NCBI GenBank assembly: GCA_903838055.1
Contig: CAILWV010000006.1
Span: 1-64,000, forward strand
Direction of reading: 5' to 3'
Origin: an uncultured Bacteroidota bacterium
GTDB taxonomy: Bacteria > Bacteroidota > Bacteroidia > Flavobacteriales > Flavobacteriaceae
Length of the DNA: 64,000 nucleotides
Shown: positions 54,236 through 62,756 of the stretch, one piece after another
How the letters are laid out: every line of letters begins with the position of its first letter
How positions within the stretch are numbered: the first letter of the stretch is position 1
Program-made: the position numbers and the translations under genes
The notes under the pieces: generated by a model
The model's input: the letters and a program-made list of their open reading frames with translations, nothing else
Databases searched by the model: none
Told to the model about the DNA's origin: nothing

Positions 54236-55192
54236 CTAAAAAATAGCAGTTGCTATTGCTTTAATATTCTCAGCTTTTCCCATTGAATAATAATGTAAAA
54301 CTGGAATTCCAGCAGCCACTAATTCTTTACTTTGCTCAATACACCACTCAATTCCAATTTGTTTTACAGCATCATTATCTTTAGATTTTACTACAGCCAT
54401 AATTAAATCATCGGGTAATTCAATACTAAATCTATGCGGAATCAAATTCAATTGTTTCTTGGTTGATATTGGTTTTAATCCTGGAATAATAGGAACCGTT
54501 ATTCCAGCAGTTCGGCATTTAGCTACGAAATCAAAGAATTTTTTATTGTCAAAAAACATTTGAGTGATAATATAATCAGCTCCATTTTTTATTTTCTCTT
54601 TTAAAAAATGAATATCACTATCTAAACTTGGAGCCTCCATATGCTTCTCTGGATACCCTGCTACACCAATACTGAAATTAGTTTTTGCAGAATTTTTCAA
54701 ATCTTCATCTAGATAAATTCCTTTATTCAAATTATTAATTTGCAAAACTAAATCGGATGCAAATTCATTTCCTTCTTTTTCAGGTCTGAAATAGGTTTCG
54801 TTTTTTAATGCATCTCCACGAAGGGCAACCACATTATCAATACCTAGAAAATCTAAATCTATTAATAAATTTTCGGTATCTTCTTTTGTAAAACCACCAC
54901 ATAAAATATGAGGAATAGCATCTACATTATATTTATTTTGAATTGCAGCACATATACCAACTGTTCCTGGTCGTTTTTTTACAATTTTCTTTTGCAATAA
55001 TCCGCTTGGAAGTTCCTTAAATTCATATTCTTCGCGATGGTAGGTAACATCTATGAACGGAGGATTAAATTCCATTAACGGATCAATACTATCAAAAATA
55101 GATTGAATATTTTGTCCTTTTAAAGGAGGTAAAATTTCGAAAGAAAATAATGGTTTTCCTTGTGCATTTTCTATGTGTTGTGTTACTTTCAT
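54236..55192 (-). CDS. metF: 5,10-Methylenetetrahydrofolate reductase
   Basis: MetF reduces methylene-THF to methyl-THF, the methyl donor for MetH. It has 318 residues with the usual TIM-barrel blocks: FSFEILPP, DVTYHRE, DNVVALRGD and DYIITQMFFD. It is the last gene of the run metH-N, lipoprotein, metH-C, metF on the minus strand, 80 bases after metH-C. The intervening DNA is low-complexity rather than a clear promoter, so SAM-I control from 59825-59922 could extend to it. Confidence 0.95.
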   Translation of the reverse strand: MKVTQHIENAQGKPLFSFEILPPLKGQNIQSIFDSIDPLMEFNPPFIDVTYHREEYEFKELPSGLLQKKIVKKRPGTVGICAAIQNKYNVDAIPHILCGGFTKEDTENLLIDLDFLGIDNVVALRGDALKNETYFRPEKEGNEFASDLVLQINNLNKGIYLDEDLKNSAKTNFSIGVAGYPEKHMEAPSLDSDIHFLKEKIKNGADYIITQMFFDNKKFFDFVAKCRTAGITVPIIPGLKPISTKKQLNLIPHRFSIELPDDLIMAVVKSKDNDAVKQIGIEWCIEQSKELVAAGIPVLHYYSMGKAENIKAIATAIF

Positions 55193-55272
55193 TTTATTTT
55201 GTTTTGTGTTTTGGATCTTTGGTTTTGGGCTGTTGGACTAAAACCTTACACCCTAAACCATATACCTTTTTA

Positions 55273-57957
55273 TTAATCTGCTATATTTGGACTTAGCCAT
55301 TTTTGTGCCATTTCAGTGGAAATCCCTCGTCGTTTAGCGTAATCTATTACTTGATCTTGTTTTATTTTTCCGAGTCCGAAATACTTACTTTCTGGATTTG
55401 CAAAATAGTAACCTGATACCGATGATGCTGGCCACATTGCCATACTCTCGGTTAGTATAACACCTATTTCTTGTTCTACATTTAGCAATTTCCAAATGGT
55501 TGGTTTTTCCAAATGATCAGGACAAGCTGGATAACCTGGTGCAGGACGGATTCCGTTATATTCCTCGGATATTAAATCTTGGTTAGATAAATTTTCATCG
55601 GATGCATAGCCCCAAATTTCTTTACGAACTTTTAAATGTAAATATTCTGCAAAAGCTTCTGCTAATCTATCTCCCAATGCTTTAACTAAAATAGAATTAT
55701 AGTCGTCTAATTGTTTTTCAAATTCAATTGCCTTTTCTTCAACTCCAAAACCTGTAGTGACGCAAAAACAACCAATATAATCTTGTTTTCCTGAGTCTTT
55801 TGGAGCAATAAAATCGGCTAAAGCAATATTAGGAGCGCCAATTGTTTTTTGTGATTGTTGTCTTAAAGTCAAAAATTGAAAACTAGAAGTTGCATGTATT
55901 AATTCAATATCGTCATCGTTGATTGTATTCGCTGGAAAAATTCCTAAAATACCTTTGGCGGTTAGCCATTTTTCAGAAACAATTTTATGTAACATTTCTT
56001 GAGCATCCACAAATAAATTAGAGGCCTGATCACCAACTACTTCATCCGTTAATATCGCAGGATATTTACCATACAATTCCCACGAATTGAAAAAAGGAGT
56101 CCAATCTATAAACTCTACTAATTCGGATAATTCTACTTCGATAGTTTTTGTTCCAATAAAATTTGGTTTTACGGGATTGAAGTTATCCCATTTTATTTTC
56201 AATTTATTTTTTCGGGCATCTTCAATTGAAAGGAAATTTTTATCCCTACTTCTATTTAAATATCCTTCTCTAAGAGCATCATATTCTTCGCGAATGCCTT
56301 TAACATATTCCTCTTTAATTTCTGATTGAAGTAAATTACTAGCTACTGTTACAGCTCTTGAAGCGTCATTAACGTGCACTACAGTTGCAGAGTATTCAGG
56401 CGCAATTTTCACGGCAGTATGTGCACGAGAAGTAGTTGCTCCACCAATCATAATTGGTATGGAAATATTTAATTTTTCCATTTCCTTTGCAAGGTAAACC
56501 ATTTCATCAAGTGAAGGAGTTATTAATCCGCTAAGCCCAATAATATCTACATTATTATCAATTGCTGCTTGAATAATTTTTTCTGGTGGAACCATAACAC
56601 CTAAATCAATTATCTCAAAATTATTACAACCTAACACTACGGCAACAATATTTTTTCCAATATCATGCACATCGCCTTTTACGGTCGCCATAAGTATTTT
56701 TCCGTTGCTTGAGGAAGCTGAACGATCTTTTTCAAGTTCAATGTATGGCAAAAGATGCGCCACTGCTTTTTTCATTACCCTCGCCGATTTTACTACTTGT
56801 GGCAAAAACATTTTTCCACTTCCAAATAAATCTCCAACAACATTCATCCCTGCCATCAGATTTATTTCAATAACTTCAATGGCTTTATTGGAAGCTAATC
56901 GAGCCTCTTCAACATCTAATTCAATGAATTCATCTATTCCTTTTACCAAGGAATGGGTTAATCGATCTTGAATTGAAGTGCTTCTCCATTCCATCCCGCC
57001 CTTAATCCCCCCCGAAGAGTGGGAAAGGATACCTTTAAAAGTTTCTGCTAAATCTAATAGTCTTTCGGTAGCATCTTCTCTTCTGTTTAGGAGAACATCT
57101 TCTACATGCTCTAATAGTATTTTGTCAATTTGATCATATATTTCGAGCATTTCTGGGTTTACAATTCCCATAGTCATTCCGTTTTGAATGGCATGGAATA
57201 AAAATGCCGAATGCATAGCTTCACGAACTTTGTCATTGCCTCGAAACGAAAAAGAAACATTACTCACACCTCCAGAAACTCCTGCATATGGAAGGTTTTC
57301 TCGAATCCATTTAGTGGCTTTAAAAAAATCTAAAGCGTTTAATTTATGTTCGTCCATTCCGGTTGCAACCGGAAAAATATTGGGATCAAAAATGATGTCT
57401 TGGGCCGGAAAATGGACTTCATTAACTAAAATATCGTAACTTCTTTTACAAATTTCTATGCGTCTTTCGTAAGTATCAGCTTGTCCATTTTCGTCAAAAG
57501 CCATCACAATTACAGCAGCTCCATAACGTTTTATTAGTTTAGCATGGTGAATAAATTGTGCTTCTCCTTCTTTTAAGGAAATAGAATTTACTACTCCTTT
57601 TCCTTGAATCACTTTTAAACCTGCTTCAATAATTTCCCATTTGGAACTATCAATCATTACAGGAACTCGAGCAATATCTGGTTCGGCAGCTATTAAATTC
57701 AGGAATTTAGTCATGGCATAAACACCATCTAACATTCCTTCATCCATGTTTACATCGATAATTTGTGCACCTCCTTCTACTTGTTCTCTTGCTATAGAAA
57801 GGGCTTCTTCATATTTTTCTTCTTTTATTAATCGAAGGAATTTACGAGAACCAGTTACATTAGTTCGTTCGCCAACGTTAACAAAAATGGAATTTTCATC
57901 AACGAAAAGTGGTTCTAAACCTGAAAGTTGTAAATTTATTTTATGTGATCTTGTCAT
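55273..57957 (-). CDS. metH: Methionine synthase, folate/B12/activation part (MetH-C)
   Basis: This is the C-terminal three quarters of cobalamin-dependent methionine synthase (894 residues). Domains in order: pterin-binding ([12 protein letters not shown], residues 26-37), cobalamin-binding (GDVHDIGKN with the axial His, then [13 protein letters not shown] and [10 protein letters not shown]) and SAM-activation ([12 protein letters not shown]). The homocysteine domain is encoded separately at 58526-59503. Residues 309-323 ([13 protein letters not shown]) come from a GC-rich island and replace a normally short variable loop. The split is usual in flavobacteria. Confidence 0.96.
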   Translation of the reverse strand: MTRSHKINLQLSGLEPLFVDENSIFVNVGERTNVTGSRKFLRLIKEEKYEEALSIAREQVEGGAQIIDVNMDEGMLDGVYAMTKFLNLIAAEPDIARVPVMIDSSKWEIIEAGLKVIQGKGVVNSISLKEGEAQFIHHAKLIKRYGAAVIVMAFDENGQADTYERRIEICKRSYDILVNEVHFPAQDIIFDPNIFPVATGMDEHKLNALDFFKATKWIRENLPYAGVSGGVSNVSFSFRGNDKVREAMHSAFLFHAIQNGMTMGIVNPEMLEIYDQIDKILLEHVEDVLLNRREDATERLLDLAETFKGILSHSSGGIKGGMEWRSTSIQDRLTHSLVKGIDEFIELDVEEARLASNKAIEVIEINLMAGMNVVGDLFGSGKMFLPQVVKSARVMKKAVAHLLPYIELEKDRSASSSNGKILMATVKGDVHDIGKNIVAVVLGCNNFEIIDLGVMVPPEKIIQAAIDNNVDIIGLSGLITPSLDEMVYLAKEMEKLNISIPIMIGGATTSRAHTAVKIAPEYSATVVHVNDASRAVTVASNLLQSEIKEEYVKGIREEYDALREGYLNRSRDKNFLSIEDARKNKLKIKWDNFNPVKPNFIGTKTIEVELSELVEFIDWTPFFNSWELYGKYPAILTDEVVGDQASNLFVDAQEMLHKIVSEKWLTAKGILGIFPANTINDDDIELIHATSSFQFLTLRQQSQKTIGAPNIALADFIAPKDSGKQDYIGCFCVTTGFGVEEKAIEFEKQLDDYNSILVKALGDRLAEAFAEYLHLKVRKEIWGYASDENLSNQDLISEEYNGIRPAPGYPACPDHLEKPTIWKLLNVEQEIGVILTESMAMWPASSVSGYYFANPESKYFGLGKIKQDQVIDYAKRRGISTEMAQKWLSPNIAD
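56988..57032 (-). repeat. In-frame GC-rich island in metH
   Basis: The plus strand carries CATCCCGCCC, a C run near 57007-57013 and GAAGAGTGGGAAAGG. The minus-strand reading TTCGGGGGGG...GGGCGGG resembles aroA island 1. It encodes residues about 309-323, a linker between conserved helices. Confidence 0.65.
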
Positions 57958-58012
57958 ATTTATTTGTCAATAAGACGCTTATAAACTAATTTATTATATT
58001 AAAATGAATATT

Positions 58013-58522
58013 CTAATTTGTTAAATAATATTTTACATTAACCAATTGAATTGATTGTATGATTCCTAAATTAAGTGATGCTTGATTATCAAAAGAAAAA
58101 ATACAACTTGAGTTTGGATTTATTTCATTGCATGTAGAAATTGCTCCATTAGTGAAACCGGAAGAAGAAACTACACCATCCGTATTGACAGTTATATAAG
58201 GAAAACCTTTAATAACAAAATTATTTGGATTATTAAGTTTTATATCAAATTTCAATCTATTTGTGTTATTTCCAGTGTCAGGAGTGAAATTAAAATTTAA
58301 TACCTCATAGGTAAAATTTTGTAATGGAGTTTGCTCTTGAATTGGAGTTACAACATAATCACATGGAACCACCGATTGGTATTCAGGAATATAAGAAGAC
58401 CCTGTTGGAGTAATTATAGATCTGCTTGGAATAACAATAGTTTTAGTACAATTATCAGTAGATGAACAACTAAAAAGAGTACCAAAAACAATGCTACAAA
58501 GCAATATTATATTTATTTTCAT
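58013..58522 (-). CDS. Lipoprotein of unknown function within the met operon
   Basis: This 169-residue predicted lipoprotein has a signal ending LFSCSSTDNC. The mature part looks all-beta with several Cys and Thr/Asn-rich loops; I recognise no domain. It sits between the two halves of methionine synthase: three bases after the metH-N stop and 55 bases before metH-C. It must therefore be cotranscribed with them. An envelope lipoprotein here is unexpected. Any methionine-related role is unsupported. Confidence 0.8.
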   Translation of the reverse strand: MKINIILLCSIVFGTLFSCSSTDNCTKTIVIPSRSIITPTGSSYIPEYQSVVPCDYVVTPIQEQTPLQNFTYEVLNFNFTPDTGNNTNRLKFDIKLNNPNNFVIKGFPYITVNTDGVVSSSGFTNGAISTCNEINPNSSCIFSFDNQASLNLGIIQSIQLVNVKYYLTN

Positions 58523-58525
58523 TTA

Positions 58526-59503
58526 TTAAACTGTTCTAGGTTTAAATTCTGCTGCTACTTGAGCTATTGCTTGAATATGCTCGGGAGTTGTACCACAACA
58601 GCCGCCAATAATATTAATTAAATTGTCCTTTAGATATTCTCTAATTAATGTTTGCATTTCAGTTGGTGTTTGGTCGTATTGTCCAAATGCATTAGGCAAC
58701 CCTGCGTTAGGGTGTGCCGATATATTTAATTGGGTATTCATTGCTAAACGTTTTAGGTAAGGTTTCAATTGGTCGGCACCCAATGCACAATTAAAACCAA
58801 TACTTAATAACGGGATATGCGAAATAGATATTAGAAATGCCTCCACGGTTTGACCAGAAAGTGTTCTGCCAGAGGCATCTGTTATTGTGCCAGAAACCAT
58901 TACTGGAATATTAATATTTCGATCTTCTTTAACTTCTTCTATTGCAAAAAGTGCTGCTTTAGCATTCAGCGTATCAAATATTGTTTCAACCAATAAAACA
59001 TCGCAACCTCCATCTATTAGAGCTTCAACTTGTTGTTTATAGGCAATTCGCAAATCATCAAATGTCACTGCCCGATAACCTGGATCGTTTACATCTGGAC
59101 TCATAGAGGCAGTTCTATTTGTTGGCCCTATAGAACCTGCAACAAAACGAGGTCTATCAGTAAATTCATTTGCTACTTCTCGGGCTATTTTAGCAGATTG
59201 GTAGTTTAATTCATATACAATATCTTCTAAGTGGTAATCTGCCATTCCGATAGTGGTTCCAGAGAAAGTGTTAGTTTCTACAATATCCGCTCCTGCTTTA
59301 AAATACAAACGGTGGACTTGCTTAACTGCTTCTGGTTGGGTGATGGAAAGTAAGTCATTGTTGCCTTTTAGGGTATGCGGAAAATCTTTGAATCTTTCGC
59401 CTCTAAAATCTTCTTCAGAGAAGTTATTTCGTTGCAACATTGTTCCCATAGCGCCATCTAGCACAAGAATTCTTTCTTTTATTGCTTGTTCTATTTTAGT
59501 CAT
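58526..59503 (-). CDS. metH: Homocysteine S-methyltransferase part of methionine synthase (MetH-N)
   Basis: This 325-residue protein is the homocysteine-binding TIM barrel that forms the first domain of full-length MetH. The zinc-binding cysteines appear in GFNCALG (one) and IIGGCCGTTPEH (two). The N-terminus LDGAMGTMLQ is typical. It must work with the separately encoded C-terminal part at 55273-57957. The gene is preceded by a 320-base leader and a SAM-I riboswitch, so it should be turned off when SAM is plentiful. Confidence 0.95.
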   Translation of the reverse strand: MTKIEQAIKERILVLDGAMGTMLQRNNFSEEDFRGERFKDFPHTLKGNNDLLSITQPEAVKQVHRLYFKAGADIVETNTFSGTTIGMADYHLEDIVYELNYQSAKIAREVANEFTDRPRFVAGSIGPTNRTASMSPDVNDPGYRAVTFDDLRIAYKQQVEALIDGGCDVLLVETIFDTLNAKAALFAIEEVKEDRNINIPVMVSGTITDASGRTLSGQTVEAFLISISHIPLLSIGFNCALGADQLKPYLKRLAMNTQLNISAHPNAGLPNAFGQYDQTPTEMQTLIREYLKDNLINIIGGCCGTTPEHIQAIAQVAAEFKPRTV

Positions 59504-59639
59504 ATTTTTCTATTTCAAGTAGATTCAAATAGTTTTCACGATGAACCTTTAAAATTTGTTTTTACAGCATTATAGAAAATTAAGTTCCTACAGAAATGTT
59601 TCTTTTGAAAACTTAATTTTATACAAAAAGTTTGTTTAT

Positions 59640-59738
59640 TAGCCCCGATTGAAGTGGAAATCCTCGACATTTTTCATGGCGAGATTACAACGAAAAGCGG
59701 GAAAATGGTTTGCTAAAACGCGCAAGCCATTGGCTACT
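59640..59738 (+). repeat. Structured repeat, copy B (Flavo-1-like?)
   Basis: TAGCCCCGAT (59640-59649), a hairpin CTCG / CGAG (59663-59666, 59680-59683) extended by AAT / ATT, AGCGGGAA (59696-59703), a TTTGCTAAAACGC link and ATTGGCTACT (59729-59738). The order and spacing equal those of copies A and C. It lies on the plus strand inside the metH leader, i.e. antisense to that transcript. The 59504-60074 gap holds this, the SAM-I element and the T9SS terminator, with no gene. Confidence 0.75.
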
Positions 59739-59824
59739 TAATTTCCAATATTCAAATGAAATATGGAAATTTTGTACTTTATAATATGTGTTATCGTGGA
59801 AAGAGAGAAGGAAATTTCTCGTGG

Positions 59825-59922
59825 TTATCTTTGTTTGATATTTCAAACTAGAATGTAGCACCTTCTACGGGGTAGGGTTGCTAAGCTTTCATCGGGTCTA
59901 TTCCCTCGGGCTTTCGTGATAA
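59825..59922 (-). promoter_or_regulatory. SAM-I (S-box) riboswitch upstream of metH
   Basis: Read on the minus strand: TTATCACGAAAG (P1 5' side), CCGAGGGA, GACCCGATGAAAG, GCAACC, a short P3 (CTAC / GTAG), GGTGCTAC, P4 (GTTTGA / TCAAAC) and the closing GATAA. These are the S-box consensus blocks in the right order. A second GATAAC, complementary to the P1 5' strand, lies downstream at 59790-59795 and could compete with it. The aptamer is about 320 bases ahead of metH-N. Confidence 0.95.
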
Positions 59923-60027
59923 CAAACAGTATGTTTAAGAACACTGCAAAGTAAGGACATAGAATTTAGATTTACAATAAAAAATGTAAATATATTTAAG
60001 TTTTTTTGCTACATCGTTATAATAAAA

Positions 60028-60053
60028 AAGGAGCTTAATAAATTAAGCTCCTT
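60028..60053 (-). terminator. Terminator after the T9SS gene at 60075
   Basis: A perfect 11-base stem AAGGAGCTTAA / TTAAGCTCCTT encloses a four-base loop, followed by a T run on the minus strand. Confidence 0.9.
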
Positions 60054-60074
60054 GTAAAACAATTAAAGAATTAA

Positions 60075-61019
60075 TTATTTTTTTATTATTTTAGAAGTTC
60101 CAACTCCTAATTCAGACTGAACTTTTACAAAGTATACTCCGGCATTTAATTCGCCAATGTTTACTTGTATAGCATCTGAACTGTTAGCATTGTTAGTTTC
60201 GCTTACAATTCTACCATTGACATCCATTACTTTAATGTTTTCAATTGCAATATTATTTTTAGTGGTTACACTAAAAACATCAGAAACTGGATTTGGTTGG
60301 ATAGAGAAATTGCTAGCGAAGAAAGAATTAGTGCTTGCTGATGGTCTATCTACAGAAAAAGTATCTATACCAATAATATCTGAATTAGCACCTGCTGGAC
60401 CTCCATCAGTAACATAATATCTAAAAGCAAACATACAATCTGTTGGACCTGATAAACCAGCAACTGTATATGTGTATTGAGTCCAAGTGATTGGATAAGA
60501 AGTTAAATCTAAACTAGGATTAACTTCTACTAATAAATTAGTGAAATCGCCAAGTCCAGCAGCACCACCTGATGGATTCGCTGTAAATGCACCATTAGTA
60601 CTCATTCTTAACTCTAAATTATCTGCATAAGCAGCTGATCCTCCTGCCGCTACATTTCTTCCTAAGCGAGTATAAAAAGTTACAACATCCCCATTTTGAA
60701 CATTAACAATTGGTGAAATCAACCAATTACTAATAGTACCAGATCCCGCAGTTGAAGAAGTTCCGGTTGAAGTATAATTAATTAACGAAAATGAAGTAGT
60801 TGTACCAGCTTGAGCTCCACCTGCGAAGGTAGTTGTTGGAGCAGATGCCGGAATACTCCATGTAGGAGCTCCAGTATATACAGGAGAACTTTGGTTGGTA
60901 ACTTGCCATCCTGAACTGATCATTGCAGCAGTTGTCCCTTCAAAGCCAAAAGAATATTGATTTTGCGAAATTCCAATTAATGGAAATAAAAGGAATAAAA
61001 AAAGTAGTTTTTTCATCAT
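60075..61019 (-). CDS. Secreted T9SS cargo with choice-of-anchor J domain
   Basis: This 314-residue exported protein has a signal peptide (MMKKLLFLFLLFPLIGISQ). It contains a beta-sandwich of the 'choice-of-anchor J' / MAM-like type (about 25-230, e.g. SYPITWTQYTYTVAGLSG and DCMFAFRYYVTDG). The T9SS sorting domain covers the last 80 residues (SIQPNPVSDVFSV, ending GTSKIIKK). Function is unknown; an adhesin or enzyme-accessory role is typical. It lies between the SAM-I and SAM-II-like elements but reads away from metK. A TATCTTTG box (complement 61048-61055) precedes it. Confidence 0.85.
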   Translation of the reverse strand: MMKKLLFLFLLFPLIGISQNQYSFGFEGTTAAMISSGWQVTNQSSPVYTGAPTWSIPASAPTTTFAGGAQAGTTTSFSLINYTSTGTSSTAGSGTISNWLISPIVNVQNGDVVTFYTRLGRNVAAGGSAAYADNLELRMSTNGAFTANPSGGAAGLGDFTNLLVEVNPSLDLTSYPITWTQYTYTVAGLSGPTDCMFAFRYYVTDGGPAGANSDIIGIDTFSVDRPSASTNSFFASNFSIQPNPVSDVFSVTTKNNIAIENIKVMDVNGRIVSETNNANSSDAIQVNIGELNAGVYFVKVQSELGVGTSKIIKK

Positions 61020-61047
61020 AATTTTAGATTAAAGTTAATATATTAGA

Positions 61048-61055
61048 CAAAGATA
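61048..61055 (-). promoter_or_regulatory. Candidate -7 box of the T9SS gene
   Basis: The minus strand reads TATCTTTG about 30 bases before the start at 61019. It is back to back with the metK promoter box at 61098. Confidence 0.45.
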
Positions 61056-61097
61056 AAAAAAAATTGATTATATTATTTTTTTAAACTAAAAATTTTC

Positions 61098-61105
61098 TAA
61101 ATTTG
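61098..61105 (+). promoter_or_regulatory. Candidate -7 box of metK
   Basis: TAAATTTG fits TAnnTTTG. Transcription would begin near 61112, immediately ahead of the SAM-II-like aptamer, which is what a riboswitch promoter should show. Confidence 0.6.
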
Positions 61106-61116
61106 CATACAGAATA

Positions 61117-61170
61117 AAGAGGAAAAATTTGAACTGATTGCAACCTCGTTAAAAAATGCTAAAGCAGAAC
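61117..61170 (+). promoter_or_regulatory. SAM-II-like riboswitch upstream of metK
   Basis: GAGG (61119-61122) and CCTC (61144-61147) form P1. The loop carries AACTGATTGCAA, close to AACCGTATTGCAA of the known SAM-II RNA. After P1 comes the A-rich link and GCTAAAG (61158-61164), which SAM-II also conserves. The pseudoknot pairing is maintained by compensating change: loop CTG (61134-61136) with CAG (61165-61167). A CCTCT at 61170-61174 and a CTAAAG / CTTTAG hairpin (61159-61181) could form the alternative structure. SAM-V is a near neighbour and possible. Confidence 0.78.
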
Positions 61171-61261
61171 CTCTCCTTTAGTATTTTGTGCAATTTTCAT
61201 TTTTCTTCACAACAAATCAATTAATTAATACTGAAATTTTCGGTATACAAAACAAATTATT

Positions 61262-62512
61262 ATGGCATATTTATTTACGTCAGAGTCTGTAAGTGAAGGA
61301 CATCCAGACAAAGTAGCAGATCAAATTAGTGATGCATTAATTGACAACTTTTTAGCATTTGATCCTGAATCGAAAGTGGCTTGCGAAACATTAGTTACTA
61401 CAGGGCAAGTAATTCTTGCTGGTGAAGTAAAATCCAATACCTATCTTGATGTTCAAACTATTGCAAGAGATGTAATTAAAAAAATTGGTTATACCAAAAG
61501 CGAATACATGTTTGAAGCTAATTCCTGTGGAGTGCTATCAGCAATTCACGAACAATCTTCAGATATTAATCAAGGCGTTGAAAGAGCAAATAAAGCAGAT
61601 CAAGGCGCTGGTGACCAAGGAATGATGTTTGGTTATGCAACTAATGAAACAAAAAACTACATGCCTTTGGCATTAGATTTATCTCATGCATTGTTAATTG
61701 AATTAGCAAATTTAAGAAGAGAAAATTCCGAAATTACTTACCTACGTCCTGATGCTAAATCACAAGTGACTTTAGAATATTCAGACGATAATAAACCGCA
61801 ACGAATTGATGCTATCGTAATTTCTACTCAACATGATGATTTTGATGAAGAAGAGAAAATGTTAGCTAAAATAAAAAGTGATTTAGTTTCTATTTTAATT
61901 CCTAGAATTAAAGCTAAATATCCTCAATATGCTCATTTCTTTAATGACAATATTACGTATCACATTAACCCTACAGGTAAATTTGTAATTGGTGGTCCTC
62001 ATGGTGACACTGGATTAACCGGTAGAAAAATTATTGTGGATACTTATGGCGGAAAAGGTGCTCACGGTGGTGGTGCATTTTCAGGAAAAGATCCAAGCAA
62101 AGTAGACCGAAGTGCTGCATATGCTACTCGTCATATTGCTAAAAACTTAGTTGCAGCAGGATTGTGTGAACAAGTTCTAGTTCAAGTTTCGTATGCTATT
62201 GGTGTTGCTAAACCAACTTCTATTTTTGTAGATACTTATGGAACAGCAAAAGTAGAATTGACAGATGGTGAAATAAGTAAAATTGTAGAAGGTATTTTTG
62301 ACATGCGCCCTTATTTCATTGAGCAACGATTAAAACTAAGAAATCCTATTTATAGTGAAACGGCTGCTTATGGTCATATGGGAAGAACACCAGAAACAGT
62401 AACAAAAACTTTTTCTGCACCTGGAGGAAATGAAAAAACTATAACTGTAGAATTGTTTACTTGGGAAAAATTAGATTATGTTGACAAAGTAAAAGAAGCA
62501 TTCAAGCTTTAA
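61262..62512 (+). CDS. metK: S-adenosylmethionine synthetase
   Basis: MetK makes SAM from methionine and ATP. It has 416 residues, slightly longer than E. coli MetK (384). Motifs include [43 protein letters not shown] and [16 protein letters not shown] (in order). All catalytic residues appear intact. A SAM-II-like aptamer lies in its leader, so SAM should repress it. It is single-gene, with a terminator about 30 bases after the stop. Confidence 0.97.
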   Translation: MAYLFTSESVSEGHPDKVADQISDALIDNFLAFDPESKVACETLVTTGQVILAGEVKSNTYLDVQTIARDVIKKIGYTKSEYMFEANSCGVLSAIHEQSSDINQGVERANKADQGAGDQGMMFGYATNETKNYMPLALDLSHALLIELANLRRENSEITYLRPDAKSQVTLEYSDDNKPQRIDAIVISTQHDDFDEEEKMLAKIKSDLVSILIPRIKAKYPQYAHFFNDNITYHINPTGKFVIGGPHGDTGLTGRKIIVDTYGGKGAHGGGAFSGKDPSKVDRSAAYATRHIAKNLVAAGLCEQVLVQVSYAIGVAKPTSIFVDTYGTAKVELTDGEISKIVEGIFDMRPYFIEQRLKLRNPIYSETAAYGHMGRTPETVTKTFSAPGGNEKTITVELFTWEKLDYVDKVKEAFKL

Positions 62513-62543
62513 TATTTTAAAAAAAATAATTAATCCTTAAAAG

Positions 62544-62578
62544 CAGCAGTTACCATTAGGTTTCTGCTGTTTTTTTTG
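62544..62578 (+). terminator. Terminator after metK
   Basis: CAGCAG / CTGCTG with an inner ACC / GGT pairing and an ATTA loop is followed by eight T residues. Confidence 0.85.
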
Positions 62579-62756
62579 ATTAATATTCAAAATTTCGTAA
62601 AGTTAAATTTAATACATCCAAAATTTATCCAACTGCGAACAATTTTTATTATACCCAACAGCCCGAGGATCAAAATGAAGAATTCCAAATAGATACCACG
62701 CACCAGACGACACAACGGGTTTAGTATGAACCCATTATTCTTAAAAATATCCAGCA

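Noticed and set aside
62580..62756. Small hairpin GGGTT / AACCC near 62717-62733
   Set aside because: The stem is five bases long, without a T run or related copies; it may be chance.
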